DNA from: Psychromonas sp. SP041
GTDB taxonomy: Bacteria; Pseudomonadota; Gammaproteobacteria; Enterobacterales; Psychromonadaceae
DNA length: 64,000 nucleotides
Assembly: GCF_000470315.2 (NCBI RefSeq)
Contig: NZ_CBRF02000002.1
Location: 62,001 to 126,000, forward strand
Direction of reading: 5' to 3'
This document shows positions 48,879 through 60,074 of this stretch, one piece after another. The position numbers and the translations under genes were made by a program. The number at the start of each line of letters is the position of its first letter. Position 1 is the stretch's first letter. The notes beneath the pieces were generated by a model. That model was not told where the DNA came from, made no database searches, and saw only the letters and a list, made by a program, of their open reading frames with translations.

Positions 48879-50704
48879 ACAGAAAACGGACTACAACAAG
48901 AGCCAAGGCAGGTTCGCAAACACGTAAGAAAAAAATATATCTAACCTATTCATCGGGTAGATATATTTTTGTAGCCGCGACGATCACGATGATTGCTATT
49001 GCTTTAATTTCACGTCTTGCCTTTATCCAAGTCCTTGAGCCTGAATACCTCTCTAATGAAGCCGATAAGCGTAGTTTACGTGTCACCAGTTCTGTTGCTC
49101 ATCGTGGTAATATTGAAGATCGAAATGGTGAAGAGTTGGCGATCAGTGTGCCTGCTTACGCTATTTGGGTTGATCCTAAAGAAGTTAAAAAACATTTTGT
49201 ATTCACTCGTGAAGAGTGGGCTGATAGTGTTGTTGTTAATCCTAAAACAGGCTTAGAGAGACACACTAAAAAGTACTTCTATGAGTCTAAAAAATGGCCA
49301 GCATTAGCAGAAGTGCTTGATATTAAAATTGAAGATCTTGCTAAAGCAATTCAAAAACCAAACTCTCGTTTTGCTTACTTAAGACGCCAAGTGAATGATC
49401 CCGTGGTGCAATATGTAAAACAATTAAGACTATCGGGTATTGCAAGTCAGTTAGAGTCGCATCGTTTTTACCCTACAGGTGAAATTAATGCCAATATTCT
49501 AGGATTAACTGACCTCGATGCACAAGGCATTGAAGGAATAGAAAAAAGTTATAATGATTATTTAGAAGGGCAAACCGGTAAAAAACGTGTTCGTAAAGAT
49601 CGTTTAGGTAATGTGATTGACAATGTCGAAGTATTGCGTGAGAAAAAGCTAGCGGGTAATTTACAGTTAACGATTGATCAACGTATTCAAGCGGTTGCTT
49701 ATAGTGAATTAAAACGTGCTATTAAAATCAATAATGCGACTTCTGGGTCTATTGTTGTGATTGATATTCATAATGGTGAAATTTATGCGATGGCCAATTA
49801 TCCATCGTTTAATCCTAATGATCGTAATCAATATCAAGCTTATAAATTACGTAATCGTGCTATTACAGATACTTTTGAACCCGGTTCGACAGTTAAACCA
49901 TTAGTGGTTGCCAGTGCATTAATGAATAAGAAAACGAATGTTGATGAAGTGATTGATACTTCCCCAGGCTGGATGAATATTGGTGGGCGTCGAGTACGTG
50001 ATGGTCATAATTACGGGAAAATGGATTTAGCTAAAATATTAAAGAAATCAAGTAACGTTGGGGTAAGTAAACTAGCATTGCGACTAAAACCAGAGCAATT
50101 ACAACAAACCTTTGCTGATTTTGGTTTTGGTAATGATACCGGTATCGGGTTGATTGGAGAAAGTGTAGGTCGTTTACCGATTCGTCATCGTTGGTCTGAT
50201 TTTGAGTTAGCAACGATGTCTTTTGGTTATGGCATTACAACAACAACATTACAACTTGCTAAAGCGTATGCGACTTTGGCAAGCGGTGGTATTGAATACC
50301 CTGTTTCTATTATCAAAGGGACAAAACAGCCTGGTGAACAAGTTATTCCTAAAAATATTGCGCTTGAAGTTGTTGCAATGATGGAAGGGGTGAGTAAACC
50401 CGGCGGTACTGCTAAGAAAGCCAAAGTTGAAGGTTACCGTATTGCAGGTAAAACGGGTACTTCTAGAAAAGCTGAAGCAGGCGGTTATGGTGATGACTAT
50501 GTTGCTGTTTTCGCAGGGATAGCACCGGCGAGTCGTCCTCGTTTTGCTATTGCAGTTATGATTAATGAACCGCAGGGTGACCGTTATTATGCTGGTGATG
50601 TTGCTGCACCTGTATTTTCTGAAGTAATGAAAAGTACTTTATTATTAACACATGTTTTGCCGGATGGTGGAGATGAAAGCTACACCTACCTGGAGGCTAA
50701 GTAA
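48875..50704 (+). CDS. ftsI: Penicillin-binding protein 3 (division transpeptidase)
   Basis: A 609-residue class B PBP of the divisome. The helix lies at about 30-50, the catalytic serine at Ser338 in FEPGSTVKPL, the SxN motif as SSN (KKSSNVGVSK) and the KTG motif as AGKTGTSRK. It cross-links septal wall made by FtsW. It overlaps ftsL by 4 bp and murE by one base. Confidence 0.98.
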   Translation: MNRKRTTTRAKAGSQTRKKKIYLTYSSGRYIFVAATITMIAIALISRLAFIQVLEPEYLSNEADKRSLRVTSSVAHRGNIEDRNGEELAISVPAYAIWVDPKEVKKHFVFTREEWADSVVVNPKTGLERHTKKYFYESKKWPALAEVLDIKIEDLAKAIQKPNSRFAYLRRQVNDPVVQYVKQLRLSGIASQLESHRFYPTGEINANILGLTDLDAQGIEGIEKSYNDYLEGQTGKKRVRKDRLGNVIDNVEVLREKKLAGNLQLTIDQRIQAVAYSELKRAIKINNATSGSIVVIDIHNGEIYAMANYPSFNPNDRNQYQAYKLRNRAITDTFEPGSTVKPLVVASALMNKKTNVDEVIDTSPGWMNIGGRRVRDGHNYGKMDLAKILKKSSNVGVSKLALRLKPEQLQQTFADFGFGNDTGIGLIGESVGRLPIRHRWSDFELATMSFGYGITTTTLQLAKAYATLASGGIEYPVSIIKGTKQPGEQVIPKNIALEVVAMMEGVSKPGGTAKKAKVEGYRIAGKTGTSRKAEAGGYGDDYVAVFAGIAPASRPRFAIAVMINEPQGDRYYAGDVAAPVFSEVMKSTLLLTHVLPDGGDESYTYLEAK

Positions 50705-52290
50705 TGACTAGTAAAGTACAGCTAACACACGCTAGTTGTATCCTTTCTTGGTTATTAACGCCATTTTTTAAAAATACAGGTGTTGATCCACTTTTATCTT
50801 TGTCAGAAACTTGTATTACAGGGATGACGTTAGATAGTCGAGTCATTAACACCGGTGACTTATTTTTTGCTGTACAAGGTGCAATGAGTGACGGCCGTAC
50901 CTTTATTAATAAAGCGACTAAAGCAGGGGCTTCTGCCGTGCTTTCTGAAACAAAAGATAAAGCGTTACATGGTCAATTTCATTTTGAACAAACGATCCCC
51001 GTTATTGAAGTGTATGAATTAAATAAACACCTTAGTGCAATCGCGATGCGCTTCTATTTCTCTAGCTCAAACCTTCATTCTGTCACGGCCATTACTGGCA
51101 CTAATGGTAAGACTACTATTGCAAGTTTATTAGCCAATAGTTACATGCTGTTGGGTCAGCAAAGTGCGCAGATGGGAACCATAGGAAATGGCTTATATGG
51201 CCAGCTTGAAACAAGTTTAAATACGACGTTAGACGCTATCTCAGTATGTCGTGAATTATCACAATACCAATGCCAGGGTGCTCAACATACGGTGATGGAA
51301 GTTTCTTCTCATGGCTTAATACAGAACCGAGTGGCTGCTATACCTTTTAAAACCGCTATTTTTACTAATTTAACGCGTGACCACCTTGATTATCACGGCA
51401 CTATGCAAGCTTATGCCGATGCTAAAAAAATACTATTTGAAGAATTTCCATTACAGCATCGTATTATCAATGCCGATGACTCAGTCGGTAAAGCGTGGCT
51501 AGCTGAATATTCTGACGCAATTGCCTATGGCTTTAATGTAATACCTCATTCAGCAACGCAACAATACTTTAGTGTTACTAAGGTTCAGTATTTAGCGCAA
51601 GGGTTGGCTTTTGACTTTATCTCTAGCTGGGGCGAGGGTTTCATCGAAACACCATTTTACGGTGACTTTAATATTTCGAATATCGCAGCAGTGAGTTGTG
51701 CATTATTAGCTGATGGCTTTTCGATTCAACAAATTCAAACGGTAATCGCTCAATTAACTGTGGTTCCTGGGCGAATGGAGCAATATGTATTTCAACAACA
51801 AAAGCTAACGTTTGTTGTTGATTATGCACACACTCCAGATGCGTTAAAGAATGCATTGCAAGCATTACAAAATCACACACAACAAGGACGTATCATTGCT
51901 GTGTTTGGTTGTGGTGGTGATCGCGATAAAGGTAAGCGCCCTGAAATGGCTAAAGCAGCTGAGAAAGGTGCTGACCAAGTCGTGATTGTTGATGACAATC
52001 CACGTAGTGAAAATGCACAAGAAATTGTTGAAGATATTAAAAAAGGATTAACTCATCCTGAACAAGCGTTAGTCATACATGATCGTAAACAAGCTATTTT
52101 ACATTTATTAGCAACAGCAAATGAAAACGATATTATTTTGGTGGCGGGTAAAGGCCATGAAGATTATCAAATTTTTGGCGATACAAAGGTTCATTATAGC
52201 GATCGAGAATGTTTGAGTGAGTTAATCGAATCCTCACAAATAGAAAAATCTGAATTAGAAAATGAAAAAGCACAGGAACAAAAGCGATGA
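50704..52290 (+). CDS. murE: UDP-MurNAc-tripeptide synthetase MurE
   Basis: A 528-residue Mur ligase that adds the third stem-peptide residue. The ATP loop GTNGKTT is at 132-138, and the DNPR motif (VIVDDNPRSENAQEI) specific for meso-diaminopimelate is present, as expected for a Gram-negative wall. It is somewhat longer than E. coli MurE at both ends; the C terminus is a charged tail. It overlaps murF (ATGA). Confidence 0.97.
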   Translation: MTSKVQLTHASCILSWLLTPFFKNTGVDPLLSLSETCITGMTLDSRVINTGDLFFAVQGAMSDGRTFINKATKAGASAVLSETKDKALHGQFHFEQTIPVIEVYELNKHLSAIAMRFYFSSSNLHSVTAITGTNGKTTIASLLANSYMLLGQQSAQMGTIGNGLYGQLETSLNTTLDAISVCRELSQYQCQGAQHTVMEVSSHGLIQNRVAAIPFKTAIFTNLTRDHLDYHGTMQAYADAKKILFEEFPLQHRIINADDSVGKAWLAEYSDAIAYGFNVIPHSATQQYFSVTKVQYLAQGLAFDFISSWGEGFIETPFYGDFNISNIAAVSCALLADGFSIQQIQTVIAQLTVVPGRMEQYVFQQQKLTFVVDYAHTPDALKNALQALQNHTQQGRIIAVFGCGGDRDKGKRPEMAKAAEKGADQVVIVDDNPRSENAQEIVEDIKKGLTHPEQALVIHDRKQAILHLLATANENDIILVAGKGHEDYQIFGDTKVHYSDRECLSELIESSQIEKSELENEKAQEQKR

Positions 52291-53792
52291 TCACACTCTC
52301 AGTTGAGCAATTATGCAATGCAACGAAAGGTAACCTAAAAGCAGGTTATGCATCGCTATCACAATCTGCTGCTATCACTTTTAATAATGTCAGTACCGAC
52401 ACTCGCACGATTAAAAGTAATGATTTGTTTATTGCATTAAAAGGTCCCTCTTTTGATGCACACCAATTATTGCAAAGCGCGCTTGATAAAGGCGCTTCTG
52501 TTTTATTAGTCGAAGCGAATAGCACATTAACGATTCCAACTGACAGTCTTGTCGTTGAAGTTGAAGATACGCGTATTGCATTGGGCTTATTAGGTCGTTA
52601 TATAAAACAGCAGATTACTGGATTAAAATGTGCAGCGATCACTGGCAGTAATGGTAAAACCACGTGTAAAGAATTATTGAGTGCGATATTAACGGCACAC
52701 AGCGGTAATGCAGATAAAGTATTAGCAACCGCTGGTAACTTTAATAATGATATTGGTTTACCGTTAACGTTACTGAGGTTAGAAGCTCAACATCAATTCG
52801 CAGTGCTTGAATTAGGGGCAAACCATATTGGTGAGATTGCTTATACCGCAGCTTTGGCAAAACCTGATGTCGCATTAGTTAATAATGTGATGCCTGCGCA
52901 TTTAGAAGGATTTGGTTCTTTAGAAGGTGTGGCGACTGCAAAATCTGAAATCTGGTCTAGTTTAGCGTCTGATGGTGTTGCTGTGGTTAATTTAGATGCG
53001 AATTTTGCTGATGACTTTATTAAAAAACTACAGAATAAACAACAACCACTTATCACTTTTTCTAGAGAAACTGAGACCGACAGAACGGTCGATGCAGATC
53101 TATTTGCCACTGAACTCCACAGTAATGAGTTAGGTCAATCAAGCTTTATATTGAACGTTAAAACATCAATGCTCTTCGCTCAAAAACAAGCTCAGAATGA
53201 ATCGGCTAATTCATTACAAAATATTCAAATTCAATTGAACCTTCCAGGTAAGCATAATGTCAGTAATGCATTAGCGGCAAGTGCGATGGCATTGGCATTA
53301 GGCTGTTCATTAAATGACATTCAGCAAGGTTTACAAACATTACAACAAGTTGCAGGGCGCGTTAATTATGCTGTGGTTTCTGACACATTAACTGTGATTG
53401 ACGACACTTATAATGCGAACTCTGCATCAGTAAGTGCTGGTATTGATTTATTAGCTCAATACCCATGTGAACGACTATTAATTTGTGGCGATATGGGCGA
53501 GTTAGGCCATTATGCAGAGCAAGAGCATCAAACTATTGGTGAGTATGCGCAACAACACAATATTAATAGATTATTTACAGTTGGAAATTTGAGTCAACAG
53601 GCAACAAATGCGTATAATGCGGCCTCTAAAAATGCAGGGGCAGAACACTTCTCAGACAAACAACAACTTAAATCAGCGATTAGTGCTTATTTGGGAAGTC
53701 AAAAATCTAAAGTTGTGGTGCTTGTAAAGGGCTCTCGTAGTGCAAAAATGGAAGAGATTGTCGCTTTCATTAAACAAGAGTTCGGTGCATAA
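52287..53792 (+). CDS. murF: UDP-MurNAc-tripeptide:D-Ala-D-Ala ligase MurF
   Basis: A 501-residue Mur ligase that adds D-Ala-D-Ala to complete the pentapeptide. The ATP loop ITGSNGKTTCKELL, the TAGNFNNDIGLPLTLL block and IDDTYNANSASV near the C-terminal domain are typical. About 30-40 residues longer than E. coli MurF, mainly around 250-315. It is followed 48 bp later by mraY. Confidence 0.97.
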   Translation: MITLSVEQLCNATKGNLKAGYASLSQSAAITFNNVSTDTRTIKSNDLFIALKGPSFDAHQLLQSALDKGASVLLVEANSTLTIPTDSLVVEVEDTRIALGLLGRYIKQQITGLKCAAITGSNGKTTCKELLSAILTAHSGNADKVLATAGNFNNDIGLPLTLLRLEAQHQFAVLELGANHIGEIAYTAALAKPDVALVNNVMPAHLEGFGSLEGVATAKSEIWSSLASDGVAVVNLDANFADDFIKKLQNKQQPLITFSRETETDRTVDADLFATELHSNELGQSSFILNVKTSMLFAQKQAQNESANSLQNIQIQLNLPGKHNVSNALAASAMALALGCSLNDIQQGLQTLQQVAGRVNYAVVSDTLTVIDDTYNANSASVSAGIDLLAQYPCERLLICGDMGELGHYAEQEHQTIGEYAQQHNINRLFTVGNLSQQATNAYNAASKNAGAEHFSDKQQLKSAISAYLGSQKSKVVVLVKGSRSAKMEEIVAFIKQEFGA

Positions 53793-53840
53793 GTCTTCAT
53801 CATCTGCTGGTCAACAGCTTTATAAAATAGGATTTTAAAA

Positions 53841-54923
53841 ATGGTAGTCTGGTTAGCGGAATTACTTTCAAGTCATTATACGTTTTTCAATGTATTAACA
53901 TACTTATCCGTGAGAATGGTATTAGCCGTTCTGACTGCATTAGCATTTTCTTTGTGGGCGGGGCCTAAATTAATACGTTTTTTACAAAGTCAGCAAATTG
54001 GTCAAATAGTCCGTGATGATGGTCCAGAATCACATTTCAGTAAAGCGGGAACACCAACGATGGGAGGCGTGTTAATTCTAGCCGCTATCGTATTAAGTAC
54101 TTTATTATGGGCAAGATTAGATAACTTCTATGTGTGGGTTGTTTTATTCACAACCATTGCTTTTGGTGCGATTGGTTTTATGGACGATTACTTAAAAGTC
54201 GTACGTAAACATCCAGATGGGTTGATTGCTCGTTGGAAATACTTTTGGCAATCATTAGTTGCATTAGTTATTGGTGTTGTTTTATATATGACGGCACAAG
54301 GCGACGCACAATTAACACTTGTTGTTCCCTTTTTTAAAGAATACATGCCTTACCTCGGTTTACTGTTTATTCCATTGGTTTACTTTACTGTTGTAGGTAG
54401 TAGTAATGCGGTTAATTTAACCGACGGTTTAGATGGGCTAGCTATTATGCCAACGGTGATGGTGGCAGCGGCTTTTGCATTAGTTGCTTACTTAACAAGC
54501 CACGTTAATTATTCTCATTATTTATTTATACCTTACATTCCACAAGCTAGTGAGTTAGTGATCATTTGCGGCACTATTGTTGGCGCGGGTTTAGGGTTTT
54601 TATGGTTTAACACTTACCCTGCTCAAGTATTCATGGGCGATGTAGGCTCACTTGCATTGGGTGCTATTTTAGGTGTGATTGCGGTATTGGTTCGCCAAGA
54701 ATTCTTATTAGTGATTATGGGCGGTATTTTTGTACTTGAAACCGTGTCTGTTATTTTACAGGTAGGTTCTTACAAAATGCGTAAGCAACGTATTTTCCGA
54801 ATGGCACCTATTCACCACCATTATGAAAAGAAAGGATGGCCTGAGCCGCGTGTTATTGTGCGTTTTTGGATCATTACTATCGTATTAGTCTTAATTGGTT
54901 TAGTTACACTGAAGGTTCGTTAA
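53841..54923 (+). CDS. mraY: Phospho-MurNAc-pentapeptide translocase MraY
   Basis: A 360-residue integral membrane enzyme with ten helices that makes lipid I on undecaprenyl phosphate. Catalytic aspartates are in [10 protein letters not shown] and [10 protein letters not shown], and the [11 protein letters not shown] motif is the last cytoplasmic loop. The length equals E. coli MraY. The gap of 48 bp from murF is one of the few in the cluster; a second promoter is not evident. Confidence 0.98.
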   Translation: MVVWLAELLSSHYTFFNVLTYLSVRMVLAVLTALAFSLWAGPKLIRFLQSQQIGQIVRDDGPESHFSKAGTPTMGGVLILAAIVLSTLLWARLDNFYVWVVLFTTIAFGAIGFMDDYLKVVRKHPDGLIARWKYFWQSLVALVIGVVLYMTAQGDAQLTLVVPFFKEYMPYLGLLFIPLVYFTVVGSSNAVNLTDGLDGLAIMPTVMVAAAFALVAYLTSHVNYSHYLFIPYIPQASELVIICGTIVGAGLGFLWFNTYPAQVFMGDVGSLALGAILGVIAVLVRQEFLLVIMGGIFVLETVSVILQVGSYKMRKQRIFRMAPIHHHYEKKGWPEPRVIVRFWIITIVLVLIGLVTLKVR

Positions 54924-54924
54924 T

Positions 54925-56253
54925 ATGGCAACTACTAAACGAGTCGCTATTATTGGATTGGGTGTCACGGGGTTATCCTGTGTCACTTTTTTTCGTAAAA
55001 AAGGCATTAATGTCACAGTCTTCGATACTCGTTCGGTACCGCCTGGTCAAGATAAGCTTGATGCCAGTACCAAACTGATAATAGGGCCGTTATCTGCTCC
55101 ATTATTGTGTGAGTTTGATACGCTAGTTGTTAGCCCTGGTATTGCCATTTCTACCCCTGCCATTAACCAAGCAATTGAAGCAGGCGTAGAAGTGATTGGT
55201 GATATTGAGTTGTTTGCTCGAGAGTTAAATACAGCACAATATCAACATGCAAAATTAGTCACTATTACTGGATCAAATGGTAAAAGTACGGTGACTAGCC
55301 TACTGGGTGAAATGGCTGCGGATGCACATATTAATGCTGGTATGGGCGGGAATATCGGAGTACCTGCTTTAGATTTATTAAGCCCAGATAAAACGCTTTA
55401 TATTTTAGAGTTATCAAGTTTTCAACTGGAAACGACTGAATCATTAAATGCAACTATTTCAACTATCTTAAATGTGAGTGAAGATCATCTTGACCGTTAC
55501 GTAAGCTACCAAGCTTATAGTCTGGCTAAGCATAAAATATATGCACAAGCGAAAACTGTCTTAATTAACCGTGATGACCCATTAACGTTTACCGATAAAC
55601 AACCACAAATCAGTTTTGGTTTTGATCAACAGCAATATGGATTGATTCAACAACAAGGTGAGCATTACCTTAGTGTTGATCAACAACCTTTATTAAACTG
55701 TACTGCACTTAAATTAAGCGGCAAACATAACTGGATGAATGCACTTGCTGCCATCGCATTAGGGAAGCAAGTTGATTTACCAATGTTTTCAATGCTTGAA
55801 ACCTTACAATCTTATTCAGGTTTAAAGCATCGCTGTGAATTTGTAAAAGAAGTCAATGGCGTTCGCTGGATTAATGATTCCAAAGCAACCAATATCGGTG
55901 CTACGCAAGCTGCATTATTAGGACTATCTGACACCATTCTAGGAAAAGTACATGTCATATTAGGTGGTGATGGTAAAGGTGCAGACTTCGCTGAATTAGC
56001 GCCTGTATTAACCGAAATAAAAGGGCAAATAGTGTGCTTTGGTCAGGATGCGAAGCTAATTGCTTTACAACATTCTGATGCGCTAATTGTTGATAACTTA
56101 GATCAAGCCGTACAACATGTTAACCAATATGCCGTTGCTGGTGATTTAGTTCTTTTAACTCCAGCTTGCGCCAGTTTAGACATGTATAAAAACTTTATGG
56201 CACGTGGCGATCATTTTATTGAATTAGTGAATGCTTTGGTTGGAGAAGTCTAA
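54925..56253 (+). CDS. murD: UDP-MurNAc-L-Ala:D-Glu ligase MurD
   Basis: A 442-residue Mur ligase that adds D-glutamate. The N-terminal nucleotide fold IIGLGVTGLSCVTFF, the ATP loop ITGSNGKSTVTSL and the NDSKATN motif are present. It starts one base after the mraY stop, and ftsW follows by 2 bp. Confidence 0.97.
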   Translation: MATTKRVAIIGLGVTGLSCVTFFRKKGINVTVFDTRSVPPGQDKLDASTKLIIGPLSAPLLCEFDTLVVSPGIAISTPAINQAIEAGVEVIGDIELFARELNTAQYQHAKLVTITGSNGKSTVTSLLGEMAADAHINAGMGGNIGVPALDLLSPDKTLYILELSSFQLETTESLNATISTILNVSEDHLDRYVSYQAYSLAKHKIYAQAKTVLINRDDPLTFTDKQPQISFGFDQQQYGLIQQQGEHYLSVDQQPLLNCTALKLSGKHNWMNALAAIALGKQVDLPMFSMLETLQSYSGLKHRCEFVKEVNGVRWINDSKATNIGATQAALLGLSDTILGKVHVILGGDGKGADFAELAPVLTEIKGQIVCFGQDAKLIALQHSDALIVDNLDQAVQHVNQYAVAGDLVLLTPACASLDMYKNFMARGDHFIELVNALVGEV

Positions 56254-56255
56254 TC

Positions 56256-57518
56256 ATGTTGCAAGTTATGACTAATAAGCTAGGTAAAATATTTAAGCTA
56301 TTAACCGTTGAATCAGAACCACATGCTTACGATCGTTCACTGTTGGTCTTGGTGTTTACCTTAATGGGGATCGGCTTAGTCATTGTTGCTTCTGCATCGA
56401 TGCCTGAAGGTATTGCTATTTCTGCCGATCCATTCCAGTTTTTAAAACGTCACCTTATCTATATTATTTTATGTTTATTTGTTTTAGCCGCAGTGGTTTC
56501 TGTACCAATCGATGCTTGGCATAAATACACCCCTTTAATTTTATTACTTTCAACCTTAGGTTTACTCGCAGTGCTGATTGTTGGTACAGAAGTTAATGGT
56601 TCACTTCGTTGGTTACGACTGGGGCCTCTTAATCTTCAACCCTCTGAGTTTGCAAAACTTTCTGTTGTATTGTTCATTGCAAGTTATCTTATTCGTCGTC
56701 AAAAAGAGGTCATTGATACGATCAAAGGGTTTATTAAACCTTTAGCGATACTCGCTTTGATATCAATGCTTTTATTATTACAGCCCGACTTGGGCTCAAC
56801 CGTTGTGATCGTGGTTATCATGATGGGAATGCTATTTATTGCTAATGCGCGAATGATATCGTTTATTGGTATTGCCGTTGCTATGTTATCGGTTATTATT
56901 TTATTAATCGTGACGTCCCCTTATCGTATGGCAAGGGTATTTGGATTTTTAGACCCATGGGCAGATCCTTTCGGTCGAAGTTATCAGCTGACTCAATCTT
57001 TAATGGCGTTTGGGCGTGGTGGTTGGTTTGGTCAAGGGCTAGGGAATTCTGTTCAAAAATTAGAATACTTACCTGAAGCACACACTGACTTCATTATGGC
57101 GATTTTAGCGGAAGAGTTAGGGTTTATTGGTGTAAGTATTGTTATCATTTTAGAGTTTGTTTTAGTTTATAAAGCGTTTTCTATTGGTAAAAGAGCATTA
57201 GAGAAAAACCTTGTTTTTGCTGGTTATGTCGCCATAGGTATCGCTATTTGGTTTGCATTTCAAACTGCCGTTAATATTGGTGCTGCATCCGGTATCGCAC
57301 CAACTAAAGGCTTAACGTTACCTTTGATCAGTTACGGCGGTTCAAGTTTAATTACCATCGCTATCGCGGTGGGATTAGTGTTACGTATCGATTTTGAGAC
57401 TCGTATTAATTCCGGGCAAGTACGCATAACTAAAAAAATTAAAAAAGCTAAAAAATTAAACTCTGAACCAAAAGCTGATTCAGTAGCAAAGACAAAGGTT
57501 GAGAATAATGACGAATAA
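56256..57518 (+). CDS. ftsW: Peptidoglycan glycosyltransferase FtsW
   Basis: A 420-residue SEDS-family polymerase of the divisome and partner of FtsI. Ten helices; family blocks GSLRWLRLGPLNLQPSEFAKLS, LQPDLGSTVVI, LPEAHTDFIMAILAEELGF and PLISYGGSSLI. A Lys-rich cytoplasmic tail of about 35 residues ends the protein. ATG 56268 is an alternative start. It overlaps murG. Confidence 0.97.
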   Translation: MLQVMTNKLGKIFKLLTVESEPHAYDRSLLVLVFTLMGIGLVIVASASMPEGIAISADPFQFLKRHLIYIILCLFVLAAVVSVPIDAWHKYTPLILLLSTLGLLAVLIVGTEVNGSLRWLRLGPLNLQPSEFAKLSVVLFIASYLIRRQKEVIDTIKGFIKPLAILALISMLLLLQPDLGSTVVIVVIMMGMLFIANARMISFIGIAVAMLSVIILLIVTSPYRMARVFGFLDPWADPFGRSYQLTQSLMAFGRGGWFGQGLGNSVQKLEYLPEAHTDFIMAILAEELGFIGVSIVIILEFVLVYKAFSIGKRALEKNLVFAGYVAIGIAIWFAFQTAVNIGAASGIAPTKGLTLPLISYGGSSLITIAIAVGLVLRIDFETRINSGQVRITKKIKKAKKLNSEPKADSVAKTKVENNDE

Positions 57519-58578
57519 AACTAAAACTTTATTAGTGATGGCTGGAGGTACAGGAGGGCACGTATTTCCTGGATTAGCCGTGGCAGATAAATTAAAAAAC
57601 GAAGGCTGGCAAGTAAGTTGGCTAGGCACTGCCGCAAGAATGGAAGCAAAGCTCGTTCCTGAACATGGTTATGAAATTGATTTTATTGATGTTGCGGGTA
57701 TCAGAGGCAATGGTTTAAAACGTTTGTTAGCGGCACCTTTTCAAATATTAAAATCCATTTTCCAAGCGCGTAAAGTATTAAAAAAGAGAAATGTTGATTT
57801 AGTTTTAGGCATGGGCGGTTTTGCCAGTGGACCTGGCGGTATCGCCGCGTGGACATTAGGCATCCCTGTGGTACTACATGAACAAAATGCAGCGGCTGGC
57901 ATGACCAATCGTTTATTAGCGCGATTTTCAAAAAAAGTATTAATGGGCTTTGGTGATGCATTTTCTGGCGAAAAGGCTATTTTGGTCGGAAACCCGATCA
58001 GAAAAGAACTGTTAGCGTTAACCGATAAAATAATCACTACACCAGGGGCTGCGTTAAAAGTTTTAATTATTGGCGGGAGCTTGGGCGCTCGAGTATTAAA
58101 TGAAACAGTACCTAAAGCGCTTCTGAACTTCAAAGCGAGTGACGTGTCTATTTTGCATCAAACAGGAAAGGGTAATTCTGATACTGTTTTAGAAGCATAT
58201 AAAGATTCTCATTTTGAATATCAAGCTCATGATTTTATTACTGATATGGCTGCAGCATATGATTGGGCAGATGTTATCATTTGTCGAGCTGGCGCGTTAA
58301 CTGTTGCTGAAGTGGCAATAGTCGGTTTACCGGCTATTTTTGTTCCTTTGCCACACGCAGTAGATGACCATCAAACAAAAAATGCAATGAGCTTAGTAAA
58401 TGCTAATGCTGCGATGTTAATCGCTCAAAATGATTTGAATCCTGATAAATTAAGTGAATGTTTGCTTACATTAAGTCAAAATAGGCAGTTGCTTAATACA
58501 ATGAGCCAAAACTGTAAAAATGTAGCCATTAGAGATGCAACGGAGCAAGTCGCTGCGGTATGTAATTCCTTAGTTTAA
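57508..58578 (+). CDS. murG: Lipid II synthase MurG
   Basis: A 356-residue GT28 glycosyltransferase that adds GlcNAc to lipid I at the inner face of the membrane. Motifs MAGGTGGHVFPGLAVA, VLGMGGFASGPGG and HEQNAAAGMTN in the acceptor domain and GGSLGARVLNE and CRAGALTVAEV in the UDP-GlcNAc domain are complete. I prefer ATG 57508 over the in-frame TTG 57499. It overlaps the ftsW end by 11 bp. Confidence 0.97.
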   Translation: MTNKTKTLLVMAGGTGGHVFPGLAVADKLKNEGWQVSWLGTAARMEAKLVPEHGYEIDFIDVAGIRGNGLKRLLAAPFQILKSIFQARKVLKKRNVDLVLGMGGFASGPGGIAAWTLGIPVVLHEQNAAAGMTNRLLARFSKKVLMGFGDAFSGEKAILVGNPIRKELLALTDKIITTPGAALKVLIIGGSLGARVLNETVPKALLNFKASDVSILHQTGKGNSDTVLEAYKDSHFEYQAHDFITDMAAAYDWADVIICRAGALTVAEVAIVGLPAIFVPLPHAVDDHQTKNAMSLVNANAAMLIAQNDLNPDKLSECLLTLSQNRQLLNTMSQNCKNVAIRDATEQVAAVCNSLV

Positions 58579-58613
58579 AACCTAATTTAAAAATATAGTA
58601 AAAGTGAATTCCG

Positions 58614-60074
58614 ATGATAAAAATTGAATTAGCAGAAATTCGTACCATGATCCCTGAAATGCGTCGCGTAAAACAGATACATTTTGTTGGTATCGGCGGC
58701 GCAGGAATGGGCGGTATTGCCGAAGTATTAGCCTATGAAGGTTACAAAATAACGGGTTCTGATATCGCTGAAAATACAGTGGTTAAAAGACTGCGTTCAA
58801 TTGGTGTAGATATTTTCATCGGTCATGCTCAAGAAAATATATACGGTGCTTCAGTAGTGGTTGTATCGACGGCTATTAACCCTGAAAACCCTGAATTACT
58901 AGCGGCAAAACAAGCGCGTATTCCTGTGGTTCGTCGTGCTGAAATGTTAGCTGAATTAATGCGTTATCGTCATGGTGTTGCAGTTGCGGGAACGCATGGT
59001 AAAACAACAACCACTAGTTTGATTGCGAGTATTTACCGTGAAGCGGATTTAGATCCAACCTTCGTGATTGGCGGTCTACTAAATAGTGCAGGAACTAACG
59101 CCAAATTAGGACAAAGCCGTTACCTTATCGCAGAAGCAGATGAAAGTGATGCGTCATTCTTACATTTGCAACCTATGGTTTCAGTCGTCACTAATATTGA
59201 AGCTGACCACATGGATACTTACCAAGGTGATTTCGAAATATTAAAAGATACCTTCGTACAGTTCATTCAAAACTTACCTTTCTACGGAACTGCGGTTGTC
59301 TGTTTAGATGATAAAGTTGTAGAGGAGTTAATTCCTCGTTTTGCTCGTCAATGTGTGACTTATGGTTTTAATGAGCAAGCAGATGTTCGCATCTCAAGTT
59401 TTAAACAAACGGTGAGCAGAAGTGAATTTATTGTTCATCGTGTTAATCGCCCTGATTTAGTGATTCATCTAAACCTACCAGGTAAGCATAACGCGTTAAA
59501 CGCGGCTGCTGCGATTGCAGTGGCGATGGAAGATGATATCGAAGATGCTGCAATATTAACGGCATTAGAAAGTTTTGAAGGTATTGGTCGTCGCTTTGAG
59601 CAATACGGTGAGTTTGAAACAGGTCGTGGTAAAGCAATGCTTGCCGATGATTACGGACATCACCCAACAGAGGTTCAAGCGACGATTAATGCCGCTCGTG
59701 AAGGATGGCCTGAAAAACGTTTAGTAATGGCTTATCAACCCCATCGTTACACGCGTACTCGTGATTTATATGAAGACTTTGCACATGTGTTATCACAGGT
59801 TGATCAATTGTTACTGTTAGATGTTTACGCAGCAGGGGAAACACCTATTGCAGGTGCAGATAGCCGTTCATTATGTCGTACCATCCGTCAACAAAGTGGT
59901 AAAGAGCCTATTTTTGTCGCTTCTCCTGAAGCTTTACCTGCAGCGCTTGCAAAAGTGTTACAAGGTGGAGACTTAGTGTTAACTCAAGGGGCGGGTAATA
60001 TCGGTGCGGTAGTAAAAACCTTAGCAGATTTCAAATTAGATATTGAAAAAATGCAACAAGAGAGCACAAAATAA
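58614..60074 (+). CDS. murC: UDP-MurNAc:L-Ala ligase MurC
   Basis: A 486-residue Mur ligase that begins stem-peptide synthesis. The N-terminal [17 protein letters not shown] fold, the ATP loop GTHGKTT at 126-132 and [11 protein letters not shown] are present. It overlaps ddlB by one base. The order murG-murC-ddlB-ftsQ is the standard one. Confidence 0.98.
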   Translation: MIKIELAEIRTMIPEMRRVKQIHFVGIGGAGMGGIAEVLAYEGYKITGSDIAENTVVKRLRSIGVDIFIGHAQENIYGASVVVVSTAINPENPELLAAKQARIPVVRRAEMLAELMRYRHGVAVAGTHGKTTTTSLIASIYREADLDPTFVIGGLLNSAGTNAKLGQSRYLIAEADESDASFLHLQPMVSVVTNIEADHMDTYQGDFEILKDTFVQFIQNLPFYGTAVVCLDDKVVEELIPRFARQCVTYGFNEQADVRISSFKQTVSRSEFIVHRVNRPDLVIHLNLPGKHNALNAAAAIAVAMEDDIEDAAILTALESFEGIGRRFEQYGEFETGRGKAMLADDYGHHPTEVQATINAAREGWPEKRLVMAYQPHRYTRTRDLYEDFAHVLSQVDQLLLLDVYAAGETPIAGADSRSLCRTIRQQSGKEPIFVASPEALPAALAKVLQGGDLVLTQGAGNIGAVVKTLADFKLDIEKMQQESTK